The notes: generated by a model not told the origin, from the sequence alone. Positions 47,459 through 57,813 are shown, counted from the first letter of the stretch. The stretch: DNA of 64,000 bases from Gordonibacter massiliensis (ex Traore et al. 2017) (GCA_900170005.1 LT827128.1:3592168-3656167), one strand, 5' to 3'. Made by a program: numbers and translations.

Positions 47459-50400
47459 ATGTTCGGATCAGACTTGGCGCATATTGACGTGCGTTTTGCC
47501 CCACGAGAACGAGCGGCTGTTCTCAGGAGTATCTTATCGGTAATCGTCGCAGCTATGTTGTCGGTTTCCCTCGTACCGAGCGCCGCGTGGGCTCAAACCG
47601 ATGCCTCCGTTGGGCAAAGCGACGCGTCCGCCCACACGACGCTCGAGCCGCAGGACGCGTCGGGGCAACTCTCGATCGAGGAGCCGAGTGTCGCCGAAGA
47701 ACTCGCTGCTTCTGTGCAAGAGGCCAACGCGACTCCTGCGCAGGAAGGCGCGCCGGAGCCGTTCGCTGACGTGCTGAGTTCGGCTCCTGAAGGATTTGGC
47801 GTCAGCGTGATGTCCAATGAAGAATCGGAAGCGGCCGCCGTCCAGCTGTCCGGCGTCGAACTGGCGAAGCCCGCCTCCTTCGAGCTGGGCACGACGCTCG
47901 AGGCGAAGGCGTACACGGGCCCCTCGTACGCGCCGACGTACGTGACCGAGGGCGTCACCTACACTTGGAAGTACGCCGAGACGGACAGCCCGTCGTATAC
48001 GACGGTGTGGACGGCCATCGAGGGCGCCACCGAAAGCACGTTCACCGTTTCGGATGAGTTTTACCTGGGTAAATGCCTCGCGGTCTCGGCGTCGGCGGGG
48101 GCGAACTCGGTCGACTTCGGCTATCCCTACGGCTACGGGCCGTTCAAGCCCGCCGGCGCGGTGGACATCTACTCGGCGTTCCTGTCCAATGGCGCGGAGA
48201 GCACCAGCACGTTCGCGGTCGGCGACACGGTGATGGTGCAGGCCAAGGAGCAGGGCACATCCGACTTCATCGACCCCGGCAAGCTGACGTACCGGTGGCT
48301 TGCCAGTTCCGACGGCTCCTCGTTCTCGGAAATCCCCGGCGCCACGCAGGAGAGCCTCGTCCTCGATGCCGGCTACCAAGGTAAGTACGTCAAGTGCGAG
48401 CTTGCCGCGAAGGTCGGCGGCAGCACGTACACGACGCGCGCCACGAGCAAGATCGCAGCGGCCGGGTCCGTCAACGTCACGTCGGTCAAGCTCGACAAGA
48501 CGGGGAAGCTGCACGTGGGCGACGCCGTCACCGCCACGGCGACGGCGGCGTCGGGCGACGTGACCAACGATCCAGGCGTCGCCTGGGCGTGGTACTGCGG
48601 CGACAGCGCGTACGCAACCGACGAGAAGATCGAAGGCGCTGCGGGCAGCTCCCTCGTCGCGGGTGAGGCGTTGCTCGGCAAGTTCCTCGAGGCACGTGCC
48701 GACGGCGGATACGGCGAGAAGGATTCGTCGGCAGCCGGTCCGGTTGTCAAAAACGGCTCCGTCGAACTGTACAAGGTGGAGGCCGCAGGGTCCGCGCGCG
48801 TGGGCGCCACCTTGACCGCGAAGGCATACGAGAGCGCGTACGCGCAGGTGGCGGACGGTGCCCTGGTGGACTACCAATGGCAGTACGCCAAAACCAACAC
48901 CACCTCCGACGCCGCCTTCAAAGACATCCCCGGTGCCACCGGCAAAACCTACACCGTGGGCGAGACCATCGACGGCGCGTCGTCGCTCGGTACCTACCTC
49001 CGCGTCAAGGCCGTGAGCGACGGGGCCGTCGTCAGCACGAAGCAGCCCTCGTACTACGGCTCGACCTACGTCGATCCCATCGGCCCCATCAGGCTGGAAG
49101 GCGCCTACGAGCTCTCCTCGGTCAAGCTGGCCTCGTCGGGGCAGGGCATGCAGGCGGGCAACGTCATTACACCTACGGCGCAGGTGAAAGACGGCTATTA
49201 CGAGAAGGACGCTCCCTCCGACGCGAAGGTGACCTATTCGTGGTGGGTGAGCGAGGGCGGCGAATACCGGCCGCTCGCAGAGGGCGTCGCCTCCGACGGA
49301 GCCCTCACGCTGTCGGCGCCGCTCGTGGGCAAGCAGGTCAAGGTTTCGGCCAACGCGCTCGTCGAGGGCAACGAGCCGCAGAGCGCCGCGTTCACCGTGT
49401 TGGGCGCGGGCGAGTACGCATTGCTGCGCGTGACGCTCAACCCCGGTTCGGGCGACCTGTTCACGGGCGACGAGATTGCGGCAAAGGTGCAGGCGAAAGG
49501 CCTTTCCGGCACGAGCTACGGCGACGACGTGACGGACGACGTGACGATTTCCTGGTCCGTGGCCGAGAGCGCCGACGGCGCGTTCGTCCCGCTTGCCGAC
49601 GCCGGCGGCGCGCGCCTTTCCATCCCCTCCGAGGCCGCCGGCAGGTACCTCAAGGTCACGGCGACGAGCGGCTCGACTACGGTCGAGGCCGTCACCCCGA
49701 GCGCCGTCGTGGCCTCGGATTCGCTCGAGGGCGCGGCGAAGAAGCTGGAGAAGGCCGGGTTCAGGCCGAACCCGGTGTACGGAGAAAACGACAACGTCAA
49801 CGACGTGGTGGAGGCGAAGCTGGTCGAGCTCGGCTACGACGACGTTGATGTCACGACGAAGGCGGCCAAGGCGCGCCAGACGAACGAGAACGCGACGGTG
49901 GGCGTGTCCACGGCCGACGGCGACGAGAACGGCCGCATCACGTACTTCTTCATGGACCCCGACAAGGCGTCGAGTTCGTATATGTCCTACACGCAGCTGC
50001 GGCAGATGGACTTCACGTTCACGCTGTCGCGCGGCGACGAAACGTACGAATACGCGCCGGGCTACGCCGGCACCATCCCTTGGGACGACGGCAAGGTGGT
50101 CGAACTGCTCGAGCAGAAGGCCGCGGCGCTCGCTCCCGGTTTCGCGCTGGGGGACGAGGCGGCTTCCGTCACGCGGAACCTGACCCTGCCCTACAAGCTT
50201 TCGGACGGTTCGGGTGCCGCGAAGTCGTGGTCGAGCGTCTCGTGGGATTCGTCCGACTCTTCCGTGATCGCGATCGACGGCCCTGCTTGGGCGGACCGCA
50301 CGGGCAAGATCACCCGTACGGCGGCCGACCGCACCGTCGCGTTGACGGCGACCGTTTCCGCCGGCTCCATCTCGTCGTCCGGCGGCCCCGGCACGACCGT

Positions 50401-53400
50401 CGACAAGACGTTCGAGGTCACGGTCAAGGGCGACCCCGAGAAGGTGGCCGCCGCGAAGGCCGCTTTGGAGCAGAAGGTGCAGGCGAACTTCACCTACGAA
50501 AACGTGAGGCTCGCCGAAACGGGCGAGATGGCGGACAAGGACGCCTTGGCCGGCGACCTGAGCCTGCCGAAGCCCGCTACCATCGGGGTCGACGGCAAGT
50601 ACTACCAGGTGGCGTATTCGGCTTCAACCGACGCGGTGGTTCCCAACGGTTGGGCCGGCAAGGTCTACCGTCCGCTGCCCGGCGAGGAGCCGGCCGCGGT
50701 CGACATCGTCGTCACGGTGACGGACAAGGCGAATGCCGAGATCACCGCCTCGAAGGCGCTCTCGTTCCGCGTGACCCCCCTGGAGCAGGGCGGCATCGAC
50801 CGAGAGATCGCGCTGATGGACCGCGCCGAGGCCGGTTATTTCGCGGCCCTCGCGAACGGGCAGGATGCTTCGGCGGTCGAGGCGAACCTGCACGCGTTCC
50901 AAAAAGCCTCCTTCGATGCGGACGGCAATCTGGCCTGGGCGTACGATCGCGACGCGGCCGCTGCAGCCGGCGACGGCATCGTGCCGGTCGACTTGGCGGG
51001 CTACGATCCCATGGGGTCGGCCGGATGGCGCCTGTTCAGGTCGAGCGCGCCGACGGTGGTGTCGCACGAGAACCTGCTGGTGACCCAGCCCGAGTACAAC
51101 ACGCAGGTCACCGTATCGTCGCGTCTGGCGAGCGAGAAGTACGCCCGCTATGCCGAGCGCTACCCCGACAATGCCGACTTGCAGAAGCTGGCCGGCCGCG
51201 ACGTTTCCGCCACGTTCACCGTCAAGGGCGCGAGCGGGCAGGAAGACCCCCACGTCATTTCCACCTGCTCGGTCATCGGCGTGGACAAGGACGGCGCCGC
51301 GCAAACGTGGGCGGCGGCGTTGCCGTACACGCTCGACAACGGGGCCACGGCGGCCGATTTGTCCGAGGCCGCGTTCGCCGCGACGGGGCTCGCCGCCGAC
51401 TTCGAAGTGGGGAAGTGGGGTTGGCAGCTCAACTCCATCACCTCGCCGTTCGATGCCGCGGTGATGCTTCCCTCGTGGGACGCTGCGACGGAAAAGGGCT
51501 GGATGTTCTACGTCAACGGAAAGGACCCGGGGGTCGGTGCGGGCTCCTACGTGCTTCAGCCGGGCGACAGCGTCATCTGGCGCTACGGCGCCTGGAACGA
51601 CCCGGCCCCCACCGACAAGCTGTCGGTGACGTGCTCCGTCATTGGCGCCGATTCGCACGGCGCCCCCCAGACGTGGGCCTCGCCGGTTGGCTTTGCCATG
51701 GACGAAGGCGCCACGGCGGCCGATCTCTCCGAGGCGCTGTTCGAGCAGGCGGGCCTGCCGGCCGAAACGAGCATGGGGGCATACGGCTGGTACCTCACCT
51801 CCATCGCCTCGCCGTACACGGGCGAGGTTCTGGCTAGCGAAGAGACGTCCCCCGGCGTTTGGGCTTTCTGGCAGCTGTTCGTGAACGGCGAGGCGGCCAC
51901 CGTGGGCGCGGGCGGTTACACGCTGCAGGCCGGCGACGAGGTGGTCTGGTGCTACGGCGCGGACGGCACGCTGCCCGGCCAGGTGGCAGCTACCTGCGAG
52001 GTCATCGGCCTCGACGCGAACGGCAACGCGCAGGTGTGGGCCTCGGAGGCGACCTATCGGATGGTCGAAGGCGCCACGGCGGCCGATCTATCGGAGCAGC
52101 TGTTCGCGGCAAAGGACATCGAGGCGAGCTTCGATCCGAATGGCACGTACGGATGGGTGCTCGAATCCATCACGTCCCCCCACGACGCGGCCTTTACGCT
52201 CGCCAACGAGAGCGAACCCCCTTACCGGTACTGGCAGCTCTTCGTGAACGGGATTTCCTCGGACGACGGCGCCGGCTTGGTCGTGCTGAAGCCGGGCGAC
52301 CGCGTGACGTGGTGCTACTCCACTTACGGTTCCAGCCTTCCCGACCCTGACGAGGTCGTGCCCGACCCTTATGCTCCGCGTCCGAGCTACGACTCCGCGT
52401 GGTCGGGCTTCGGCGGCGGCTCGGCGGTCGAGCGTCCCACGCCCACGCAGTCGGCGGAGCCGGCCTGGTCCTACGACTACCGCGAGGGCGCGACCGGCGA
52501 CGTGAGCGTGTCGGAGCCGCTTATCGTGAACGGCGACGTGTACCTTGTGGTGAACGGCGAGCTGCGGGTGGTCGACGCTGCCGCCGGCACGATCAAGAAA
52601 GGCCGCAGCGGGAACGACCTGCGCGCGAACGTGGGCGGCACGAGCGCCTACTGCAACCGACCTGTCTACGCCGACGGCGTGGTCATCGTGCCGTCCGACG
52701 ACGGCAGCCTGGCCGCCTTCACGGCCGACGAGCTGGTATGCGTGTGGAAGACGAAGCCGCTCGAAACGGACGGCGAGCGGGGTTACCAGTCGCTCTCGTC
52801 GCTCACGGTGAACGGCTCGTACGTGTTCGCTGCCTTCACGGCGGTGGGCGCCGGCGGCCTGGGCACGGGCGGCGTGCGCCTGTGCGTGGACGTTCGCGAC
52901 GGATCGGTGAAGTGGGAGCAGCGGGACGAGCCGGCCGAGCAGGGCGGAGCGGCCGGCTACTACTGGGCCGGTGCCGCGGCTTCGGGCGCGGACCTGGTCG
53001 TGGGCAACGATGCCGGCCTCGTGCAGCTGGTGGACGGGAGCACGGGCGCGGTGAAGGCGGCGCTCGAGGTGGGCGCCTCGGTTCGCGCGGGGGTGGTCGC
53101 CCTTCCCGCAGCGGCGCGCTCGGGCGAGATCGGCCTGTTCGCCGTGGTGTCGAGCGACGGCGTGCTGCATCTCGTCGCCCGCGAGGACGACCGTCTGGTC
53201 GAGACGGGTTCTGTGAAGTTCGCCGCCAAGTCCACCTCCACGCCGACCGTGGCGGGCAGCAAGGCCTTCGTGTGCGGTCTCGACGCCGACCAGCGGCACG
53301 GCACGCTCTCGGTCATCGACTTGACGTCGCTCTCCGTCGAGCGCACGGTGCGCGGCGGGCTGGGCGAGGCCCAATCGGCGCCGCTCGTGTCGGTGCAAAG

Positions 53401-54196
53401 CGACGGGACGTTCGCGTACTTCACCTGCAACGGCCTGCCGGGCGGCGTGTACGGCTACCGGTTGGGCGACGACGCGGCCTATGCGCTGTTCACGCCCGCC
53501 GTAGGCGAGCAGAACTACTGCATGGCCTCCGTCGTGGCCGACGAGAAGGGCAACCTGTACTACACGAACGACGCGGGACGGCTGTTCGCCTTGAAGGGGC
53601 TGGACGGCGTCAAGGTGACGTTCGACGCGCGGGGCGGATCCTTCGTCGGGTCGGCCTACGTGGCGCGCGGGAAAGCGGTGCTGCGTCCGGCCGATCCGGT
53701 GCGCGACGGCTATACGTTCGCCGGCTGGTTCTCGGACGAAGCCTGCACGAGCCCGTGGGACTTCGACGTGCCGCTGAACGGGGAAGAAGCCGAGCTCACG
53801 CTGTATGCGAAATGGATCGAGAAGACCGGGCAGCAGGACGGGCGGCCGGGTTCGAACCCGCAACCGAGCCTGCCTCCGAACGCCCAAGCGCCGCTTGGAG
53901 GCACGGTGGCCGCCGCCCATGCCCCGCTGACGCAGGAGGCGGCCGCTCGGGCCGAGGCGGACGCCGACAAGGCTTCCAAGCAGGCCGCCGTGCGGGCGGC
54001 TTCGGCCCGTGACGGGGCGAAGGGCTCTGCCGCCGCCGACGGAGGCGTCGACGGCGGCGCGCCGGGCGGTGTGAACCCGTGGGCCGTCGGCGGCATCGTC
54101 GTGGGCGTCGCAGGTTTGGTGGCCGTTGCGGCCTACGCCGTGCTCGCTCGCCGCCGACCGGGCGTTCCAACCGGCAACACGAAGGGAAGGGGCTGA
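47459..54196 (+). CDS. giant surface protein with Ig-like repeats, three DUF4430 (transcobalamin-like) domains and beta-propeller
   Basis: A 2,245-aa exported protein. A signal peptide ends near residue 45 (SVSLVPSAAWAQ). Residues about 130-755 hold around six Ig-like repeats of about 95 aa, each ending in a G-x-YLKV/GKCLAV-type strand. A mixed region follows to 1265. Three DUF4430 domains lie at about 1265-1380, 1388-1502 and 1508-1625, each with NGATAADLSE or GATAADLSE, F-V-N-G and W-x-YG motifs. DUF4430 is the fold of the cobalamin-binding C-terminal domain of transcobalamin and intrinsic factor. A PQQ/WD40-like propeller spans 1667-2053, then an InlB-type repeat and a C-terminal membrane anchor with Arg tail. 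Two cobalamin riboswitches precede it. It should capture B12 at the surface. GAGAGG precedes the ATG at 47459. Confidence 0.88.
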   Translation: MFGSDLAHIDVRFAPRERAAVLRSILSVIVAAMLSVSLVPSAAWAQTDASVGQSDASAHTTLEPQDASGQLSIEEPSVAEELAASVQEANATPAQEGAPEPFADVLSSAPEGFGVSVMSNEESEAAAVQLSGVELAKPASFELGTTLEAKAYTGPSYAPTYVTEGVTYTWKYAETDSPSYTTVWTAIEGATESTFTVSDEFYLGKCLAVSASAGANSVDFGYPYGYGPFKPAGAVDIYSAFLSNGAESTSTFAVGDTVMVQAKEQGTSDFIDPGKLTYRWLASSDGSSFSEIPGATQESLVLDAGYQGKYVKCELAAKVGGSTYTTRATSKIAAAGSVNVTSVKLDKTGKLHVGDAVTATATAASGDVTNDPGVAWAWYCGDSAYATDEKIEGAAGSSLVAGEALLGKFLEARADGGYGEKDSSAAGPVVKNGSVELYKVEAAGSARVGATLTAKAYESAYAQVADGALVDYQWQYAKTNTTSDAAFKDIPGATGKTYTVGETIDGASSLGTYLRVKAVSDGAVVSTKQPSYYGSTYVDPIGPIRLEGAYELSSVKLASSGQGMQAGNVITPTAQVKDGYYEKDAPSDAKVTYSWWVSEGGEYRPLAEGVASDGALTLSAPLVGKQVKVSANALVEGNEPQSAAFTVLGAGEYALLRVTLNPGSGDLFTGDEIAAKVQAKGLSGTSYGDDVTDDVTISWSVAESADGAFVPLADAGGARLSIPSEAAGRYLKVTATSGSTTVEAVTPSAVVASDSLEGAAKKLEKAGFRPNPVYGENDNVNDVVEAKLVELGYDDVDVTTKAAKARQTNENATVGVSTADGDENGRITYFFMDPDKASSSYMSYTQLRQMDFTFTLSRGDETYEYAPGYAGTIPWDDGKVVELLEQKAAALAPGFALGDEAASVTRNLTLPYKLSDGSGAAKSWSSVSWDSSDSSVIAIDGPAWADRTGKITRTAADRTVALTATVSAGSISSSGGPGTTVDKTFEVTVKGDPEKVAAAKAALEQKVQANFTYENVRLAETGEMADKDALAGDLSLPKPATIGVDGKYYQVAYSASTDAVVPNGWAGKVYRPLPGEEPAAVDIVVTVTDKANAEITASKALSFRVTPLEQGGIDREIALMDRAEAGYFAALANGQDASAVEANLHAFQKASFDADGNLAWAYDRDAAAAAGDGIVPVDLAGYDPMGSAGWRLFRSSAPTVVSHENLLVTQPEYNTQVTVSSRLASEKYARYAERYPDNADLQKLAGRDVSATFTVKGASGQEDPHVISTCSVIGVDKDGAAQTWAAALPYTLDNGATAADLSEAAFAATGLAADFEVGKWGWQLNSITSPFDAAVMLPSWDAATEKGWMFYVNGKDPGVGAGSYVLQPGDSVIWRYGAWNDPAPTDKLSVTCSVIGADSHGAPQTWASPVGFAMDEGATAADLSEALFEQAGLPAETSMGAYGWYLTSIASPYTGEVLASEETSPGVWAFWQLFVNGEAATVGAGGYTLQAGDEVVWCYGADGTLPGQVAATCEVIGLDANGNAQVWASEATYRMVEGATAADLSEQLFAAKDIEASFDPNGTYGWVLESITSPHDAAFTLANESEPPYRYWQLFVNGISSDDGAGLVVLKPGDRVTWCYSTYGSSLPDPDEVVPDPYAPRPSYDSAWSGFGGGSAVERPTPTQSAEPAWSYDYREGATGDVSVSEPLIVNGDVYLVVNGELRVVDAAAGTIKKGRSGNDLRANVGGTSAYCNRPVYADGVVIVPSDDGSLAAFTADELVCVWKTKPLETDGERGYQSLSSLTVNGSYVFAAFTAVGAGGLGTGGVRLCVDVRDGSVKWEQRDEPAEQGGAAGYYWAGAAASGADLVVGNDAGLVQLVDGSTGAVKAALEVGASVRAGVVALPAAARSGEIGLFAVVSSDGVLHLVAREDDRLVETGSVKFAAKSTSTPTVAGSKAFVCGLDADQRHGTLSVIDLTSLSVERTVRGGLGEAQSAPLVSVQSDGTFAYFTCNGLPGGVYGYRLGDDAAYALFTPAVGEQNYCMASVVADEKGNLYYTNDAGRLFALKGLDGVKVTFDARGGSFVGSAYVARGKAVLRPADPVRDGYTFAGWFSDEACTSPWDFDVPLNGEEAELTLYAKWIEKTGQQDGRPGSNPQPSLPPNAQAPLGGTVAAAHAPLTQEAAARAEADADKASKQAAVRAASARDGAKGSAAADGGVDGGAPGGVNPWAVGGIVVGVAGLVAVAAYAVLARRRPGVPTGNTKGRG

Positions 54197-54200
54197 ACCC

Positions 54201-55013
54201 ATGGCCGAAGAACCGAAGATCGACGAGCGCATCGCTCCGGCGCCGATTCGAACGGACGCCGCGGCCGAGCCTGCTGCGGGCAGCGGGGAAGGCTCGGACG
54301 CCCCGGCGGGCGCGTTGTCTGACGCCTCGAAGCGCGCCGGGCGCGGCCCGCTGAGCGCCGTGCAGAAGGCGGGCGTCGGCATCGCGGCAACGCTGTTCGT
54401 CGCGCTCATCGCCGTGTCGGCGTACTTCGTGGCGGCTCCGGCTACCGGGGCGTCCGGTTCGGCCGACCTCTTGGCCACGACGCGGGATGCGCAGTCAGCC
54501 GACGCGCCGGCCGCTTCCGGAGAGGATGCATCTCCTGAGGTCGGAGAACAGGTTGAAGCGGCTTCGGGCGAGGAGGGCGTGTCGGACGAAGCCTCGGCTC
54601 CGTCCGACGCTCCTTCGGCGGGCGCTCCTGCCGTTTCCGGCTCCCCTGCGACGAGCTCTTCCGATGCCGGCGATCGGCCTTCTTCCGATAATCCGGCTAC
54701 GGTCACGGTAAGCGTGACGGTGGACTCGTCGGCCGTCGGCGGCTCCGTTTCGGGCGGCACGACGGCGACGTTCGCGCAAGGGGCCACGGCCTACGACGCG
54801 CTCATGGCGTGCGGCTTGTCCGTGAACGCGTCGCAGTCGGCGATGGGCATCTACGTGCGCGCCATCGGGGGGTTGGCCGAGGGGGATAGCGGCGGCAGCG
54901 GCGGCTGGAAGTACGCCGTCAATGGCGTCGAGCCCGGTTATTCTTGCGGCAACTATGTGCTGAAAGACGGCGACGTCGTGACATGGCGCTACGCGCTCAG
55001 CGCAAGCGAATAG
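54201..55013 (+). CDS. membrane-anchored DUF4430 protein
   Basis: A 270-aa protein: a cytoplasmic N-terminus (1-50), one membrane helix (about 53-75), an acidic Ser/Ala-rich spacer (80-165), and one C-terminal DUF4430 domain (about 167-268) with ATAYDALMACG, W-K-Y-A-V-NG and GDVVTWRYA motifs. DUF4430 corresponds to the transcobalamin/intrinsic-factor C-terminal domain that caps the corrin. The tether would hold the domain close to the membrane, able to pass a corrinoid from the giant surface protein to the ECF transporter encoded next. The start at 54201 has AAGGGG; it lies 4 bp after the preceding gene. Confidence 0.88.
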   Translation: MAEEPKIDERIAPAPIRTDAAAEPAAGSGEGSDAPAGALSDASKRAGRGPLSAVQKAGVGIAATLFVALIAVSAYFVAAPATGASGSADLLATTRDAQSADAPAASGEDASPEVGEQVEAASGEEGVSDEASAPSDAPSAGAPAVSGSPATSSSDAGDRPSSDNPATVTVSVTVDSSAVGGSVSGGTTATFAQGATAYDALMACGLSVNASQSAMGIYVRAIGGLAEGDSGGSGGWKYAVNGVEPGYSCGNYVLKDGDVVTWRYALSASE

Positions 55014-55051
55014 CCGATGCGCGGCAAAGAAGCGATCGCGCGGTGCGCGTC

Positions 55052-55915
55052 ATGAAACCAACGGTGTTCGACCTCTACCATCCCGGCGTGGCGCTGGCGT
55101 ACTTCGCGGCCGTGCTCGTGTTCTGCATGGCGGCGTTTCAGCCGGCGTATTTGGGCCTCGCGCTCGTTTCGGGGTTCGCCTACAGCGCCTACCTGCGCGG
55201 TTGGCGGGCGGCGGCGCGCAGCGCGACTTGGCAGCTTCCGCTGCTGCTGATCGTGGCGGTGGCGAACCCGTTGTTCTCGGCGTCGGGGTCCACGGAGCTG
55301 TTCCGCATCGGCCTGCGCGCCGTGTATCTGGAGAGCCTGGCGTTCGGCCTGTGCATGGGGGTCATGCTGATGTCGGTCGTGCTCTGGTTTTCGAATGCGT
55401 CCCACGTGCTCTCCACCGACAAGGTCATGGCGCTGTTCGGAAACGTGGCGCCCGTGGTCGCGGTCATGCTGTCGTTCGCGGCCCGGCTCGTGCCGCAGTA
55501 CGTGCGGCGCGGCGCCGAGATCGAGGCCGTCCAGCAGGCCACGAGCGCCGCGCGCCCGCGCTCGGCCAAGGAAAAGGGGGCGTTTCGCTTGAGGCAGGTG
55601 TCCGTTCTCATGGGCTGGAGCATGGAAGACTCGCTCGAGACCGCCGACGCCATGCGGGCGCGCGGATGGGGCGCGGCGCCCAGGCGCACCGCCTACCGGC
55701 GCTTCCGCTTTCACGCGCGCGACGCTGCGGCTTTGGCGGTGCTCGCGCTGCTCGCGGGCGCGAACGCGTTTCTGGCATGGACGGCGTGCGGGCAGTTCTC
55801 GTTCTATCCAACGATGAGCCGGCTCGCGTTGTGGTGGGGCTACGCCCCCTACGTCGCGCTCGTGTTCCTGCCCCTGGTTCTGCAGATCGTGGAGGATGTC
55901 CGATGGAGAGCATGA
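55052..55915 (+). CDS. ECF transporter T component (EcfT)
   Basis: A 287-aa transmembrane coupling protein of an energy-coupling-factor transporter. It has about six helices, a cytoplasmic coupling segment, and the diagnostic A-R-G motif in ETADAMRARGWG that docks into the ATPases. Its neighbours are the fused ATPase and the S component. The start at 55052 has no strong ribosome-binding site; coupling with the upstream DUF4430 gene is likely. The next gene begins 13 bp before its stop. Confidence 0.9.
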   Translation: MKPTVFDLYHPGVALAYFAAVLVFCMAAFQPAYLGLALVSGFAYSAYLRGWRAAARSATWQLPLLLIVAVANPLFSASGSTELFRIGLRAVYLESLAFGLCMGVMLMSVVLWFSNASHVLSTDKVMALFGNVAPVVAVMLSFAARLVPQYVRRGAEIEAVQQATSAARPRSAKEKGAFRLRQVSVLMGWSMEDSLETADAMRARGWGAAPRRTAYRRFRFHARDAAALAVLALLAGANAFLAWTACGQFSFYPTMSRLALWWGYAPYVALVFLPLVLQIVEDVRWRA

Positions 55916-57813
55916 GCGCCTCGATGCGGAAAGCGGAAAACAAAGGGAACGCCCGCACCGGGCGTTCGGATGAAGAGGCTGGGCGCCCCGCCGAGGGCGC
56001 GCGGAATCCGGCCGCGGCCGCGGCCCGCGCTCCGGAGCCCTTCCGCCCGGCTCCGGCCGTGCGGCTGGCGGGTTTCGGGTTCTCGTACCCCGACGGGCAG
56101 CCCGTGCTCGCGGACGCTTCCTGGTGCGTGGAGGCCGGCTCGTTCGCGTTGCTCGTGGGCGACACCGGCAGCGGGAAGACCACGCTCCTGCGCTCGCTCA
56201 AGCCCGAGATCGCCCCCGAGGGCTCCCGTAGCGGTGCGCTCGAACTCTTCGGCGAGCCGTACGAGGCGTGGCGAGAGCGCGGCTCGGCGGCGTGCGCGGG
56301 CTACGTGGCGCAAAGCCCCGAGAACCAGATCGTGTGCGACACCGTGTGGCACGAGCTGGCGTTCGGTCTGGAGAACCTGGGGGAGCCGCCCGACGCCATG
56401 CGGCGCCGCGTGGCCGAGGTGGCGCACTTCTTCGGCATCGAACCCTGGGTGCGCGCTTCGACCGCGGCCCTCTCGGGCGGGCAGAAGCAGATGGTGAACC
56501 TGGCGGCCGTGCTGGCCATGCAGCCTCGCCTGCTGCTGCTGGACGAGCCCACGGCGCAGCTGGACCCGGTGGCCGAGAAGAGCTTCCTCCACGCGCTGTT
56601 TCGCATCAACCGCGAGCTGGGCATCACCGTGGTGGTGGCCACCCACGCGCCCGAGGCCATGGCCGCCTACGCCACCGCCGCCTTCGAGCTGTCCGACGGC
56701 CGCGTAGAGGCCGTGCCGCTCGAGCGCTTCTCGTACGCTCCCTGTCATCCTGAGCATTCGACAGTCCAGTGGACTGTCGAACTCCCGAGCACGCGAAGCG
56801 AGCGCAGGGAGGCGTCGCGAAGCGATGACGCGCAGCGCGGAGTCGAAGGATCCCGGGCGGCGTTAGCCGTGGCGCCTTCGGTTGGCACCGCGCGGGATCC
56901 TTCGACTCCGCGCCTTCGGTGCTCCGCTCAGGATGACAAAGGGAACTCGCGCCCGTCTCGCGGTCGCTCCGCCCGCGCCGACGACGCGCCTCCCGTCCTC
57001 GAGGCGCGCGACGTGCGCTTCCGCTACACGCGCGACGGTGGTTGGGTGCTGCGCGGCGCGGACGTAGCCGTGGCTCCGGGCACGGTGCACGCCGTGGTGG
57101 GCGGCAACGGCTGCGGCAAGTCCACGCTGCTGCGCGTGCTGGCCGGCGCGCTCAAGCACGAGCGCGGGCGGGTGCGCAACGCCGCCCGCGACCGGCAAGC
57201 GCTGTTGCCGCAGGATCCCAAGGCCCTGTTCGTGTGCGACTCGGTGGAAGAGGAGCTGCGCGAATGGCAGACCCGCTGCGGCTACGACGACGCCGCCGTG
57301 CAGCGAGCAGCGCACCGCTTCGGCTTGGACGGCCTGCTCGAGCGGCATCCCTACGATCTCTCCGGCGGCCAGCAGCAGAAGCTCGCGTTGGCGAAGGTGC
57401 TGCTCACGAACCCGCAGTTGCTGCTGCTGGACGAGCCCACGAAGGGCCTCGACGCCCGCTCGAAGCTCGAAGCGGCCGACGCGCTTGCGGCCTGCGCGCG
57501 CGAGGGGCGCACCGTCGTGCTGGTCACGCACGACCTGGCGTTCGTCTCGCGCGTGGCCGACCGCGTGTCCATGCTGTTCGACGGCGAGACTGCCTGCACC
57601 GAGCCGACGTGCGAGTTCTTCGAGCGAAACCTGTTCTACCGCCCTCAGCCCGACGGCTTCCTGGCGCTTTGGGACGAGCGCGCCCGCGAGGACGCGCGTG
57701 AGCTCTCGGCGGCCGAGCAAGCTGCGGGGGCTGGGGATGGTGCCGAAGACGGCGGAGCAGGCGAGCGGCAGGCTCCCTGCTCTCCGGGCTCTTCCGCGAA
57801 AGACGCCCGATGA
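55903..57813 (+). CDS. fused ECF ATPase (EcfA-EcfA') with repeat-derived linker
   Basis: A 636-aa protein with two ABC ATPase domains. Domain 1 has Walker A GDTGSGKTT (near 85), LSGGQKQMV and LLLLDEPTAQLD. Domain 2 has GGNGCGKST (near 401), LSGGQQQKLALAKVLL and LLLLDEPTKGLD. ECF systems normally use two separate ATPases; here they are one chain. The linker at residues about 281-346 (CHPEHSTVQWTVELPS onwards) is a translated copy of a dispersed intergenic repeat, 196 bp long with inverted ends. Its N-terminal 45 residues are charged and low-complexity. The ATG at 55903 has GGAGG. It hydrolyses ATP to drive cobalamin uptake. Confidence 0.9.
   Translation: MESMSASMRKAENKGNARTGRSDEEAGRPAEGARNPAAAAARAPEPFRPAPAVRLAGFGFSYPDGQPVLADASWCVEAGSFALLVGDTGSGKTTLLRSLKPEIAPEGSRSGALELFGEPYEAWRERGSAACAGYVAQSPENQIVCDTVWHELAFGLENLGEPPDAMRRRVAEVAHFFGIEPWVRASTAALSGGQKQMVNLAAVLAMQPRLLLLDEPTAQLDPVAEKSFLHALFRINRELGITVVVATHAPEAMAAYATAAFELSDGRVEAVPLERFSYAPCHPEHSTVQWTVELPSTRSERREASRSDDAQRGVEGSRAALAVAPSVGTARDPSTPRLRCSAQDDKGNSRPSRGRSARADDAPPVLEARDVRFRYTRDGGWVLRGADVAVAPGTVHAVVGGNGCGKSTLLRVLAGALKHERGRVRNAARDRQALLPQDPKALFVCDSVEEELREWQTRCGYDDAAVQRAAHRFGLDGLLERHPYDLSGGQQQKLALAKVLLTNPQLLLLDEPTKGLDARSKLEAADALAACAREGRTVVLVTHDLAFVSRVADRVSMLFDGETACTEPTCEFFERNLFYRPQPDGFLALWDERAREDARELSAAEQAAGAGDGAEDGGAGERQAPCSPGSSAKDAR
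56743..56938 (+). repeat. dispersed repeat inserted in-frame in ECF ATPase gene
   Basis: The element has 13-bp inverted ends (TGTCATCCTGAGC at 56743-56755 and its complement at 56926-56938), a second internal inverted pair (GGAGTCGAAGGATCCCG-type), and shares 101/102 bases with the copy at 27551-27652. It is read through in frame, adding about 65 residues between ATPase domains. Confidence 0.9.

Noticed and set aside
52088-54787. 899-codon open frame antisense to the giant surface protein
   Set aside because: It runs across two sense genes with clear domains; caused by GC-rich third positions.
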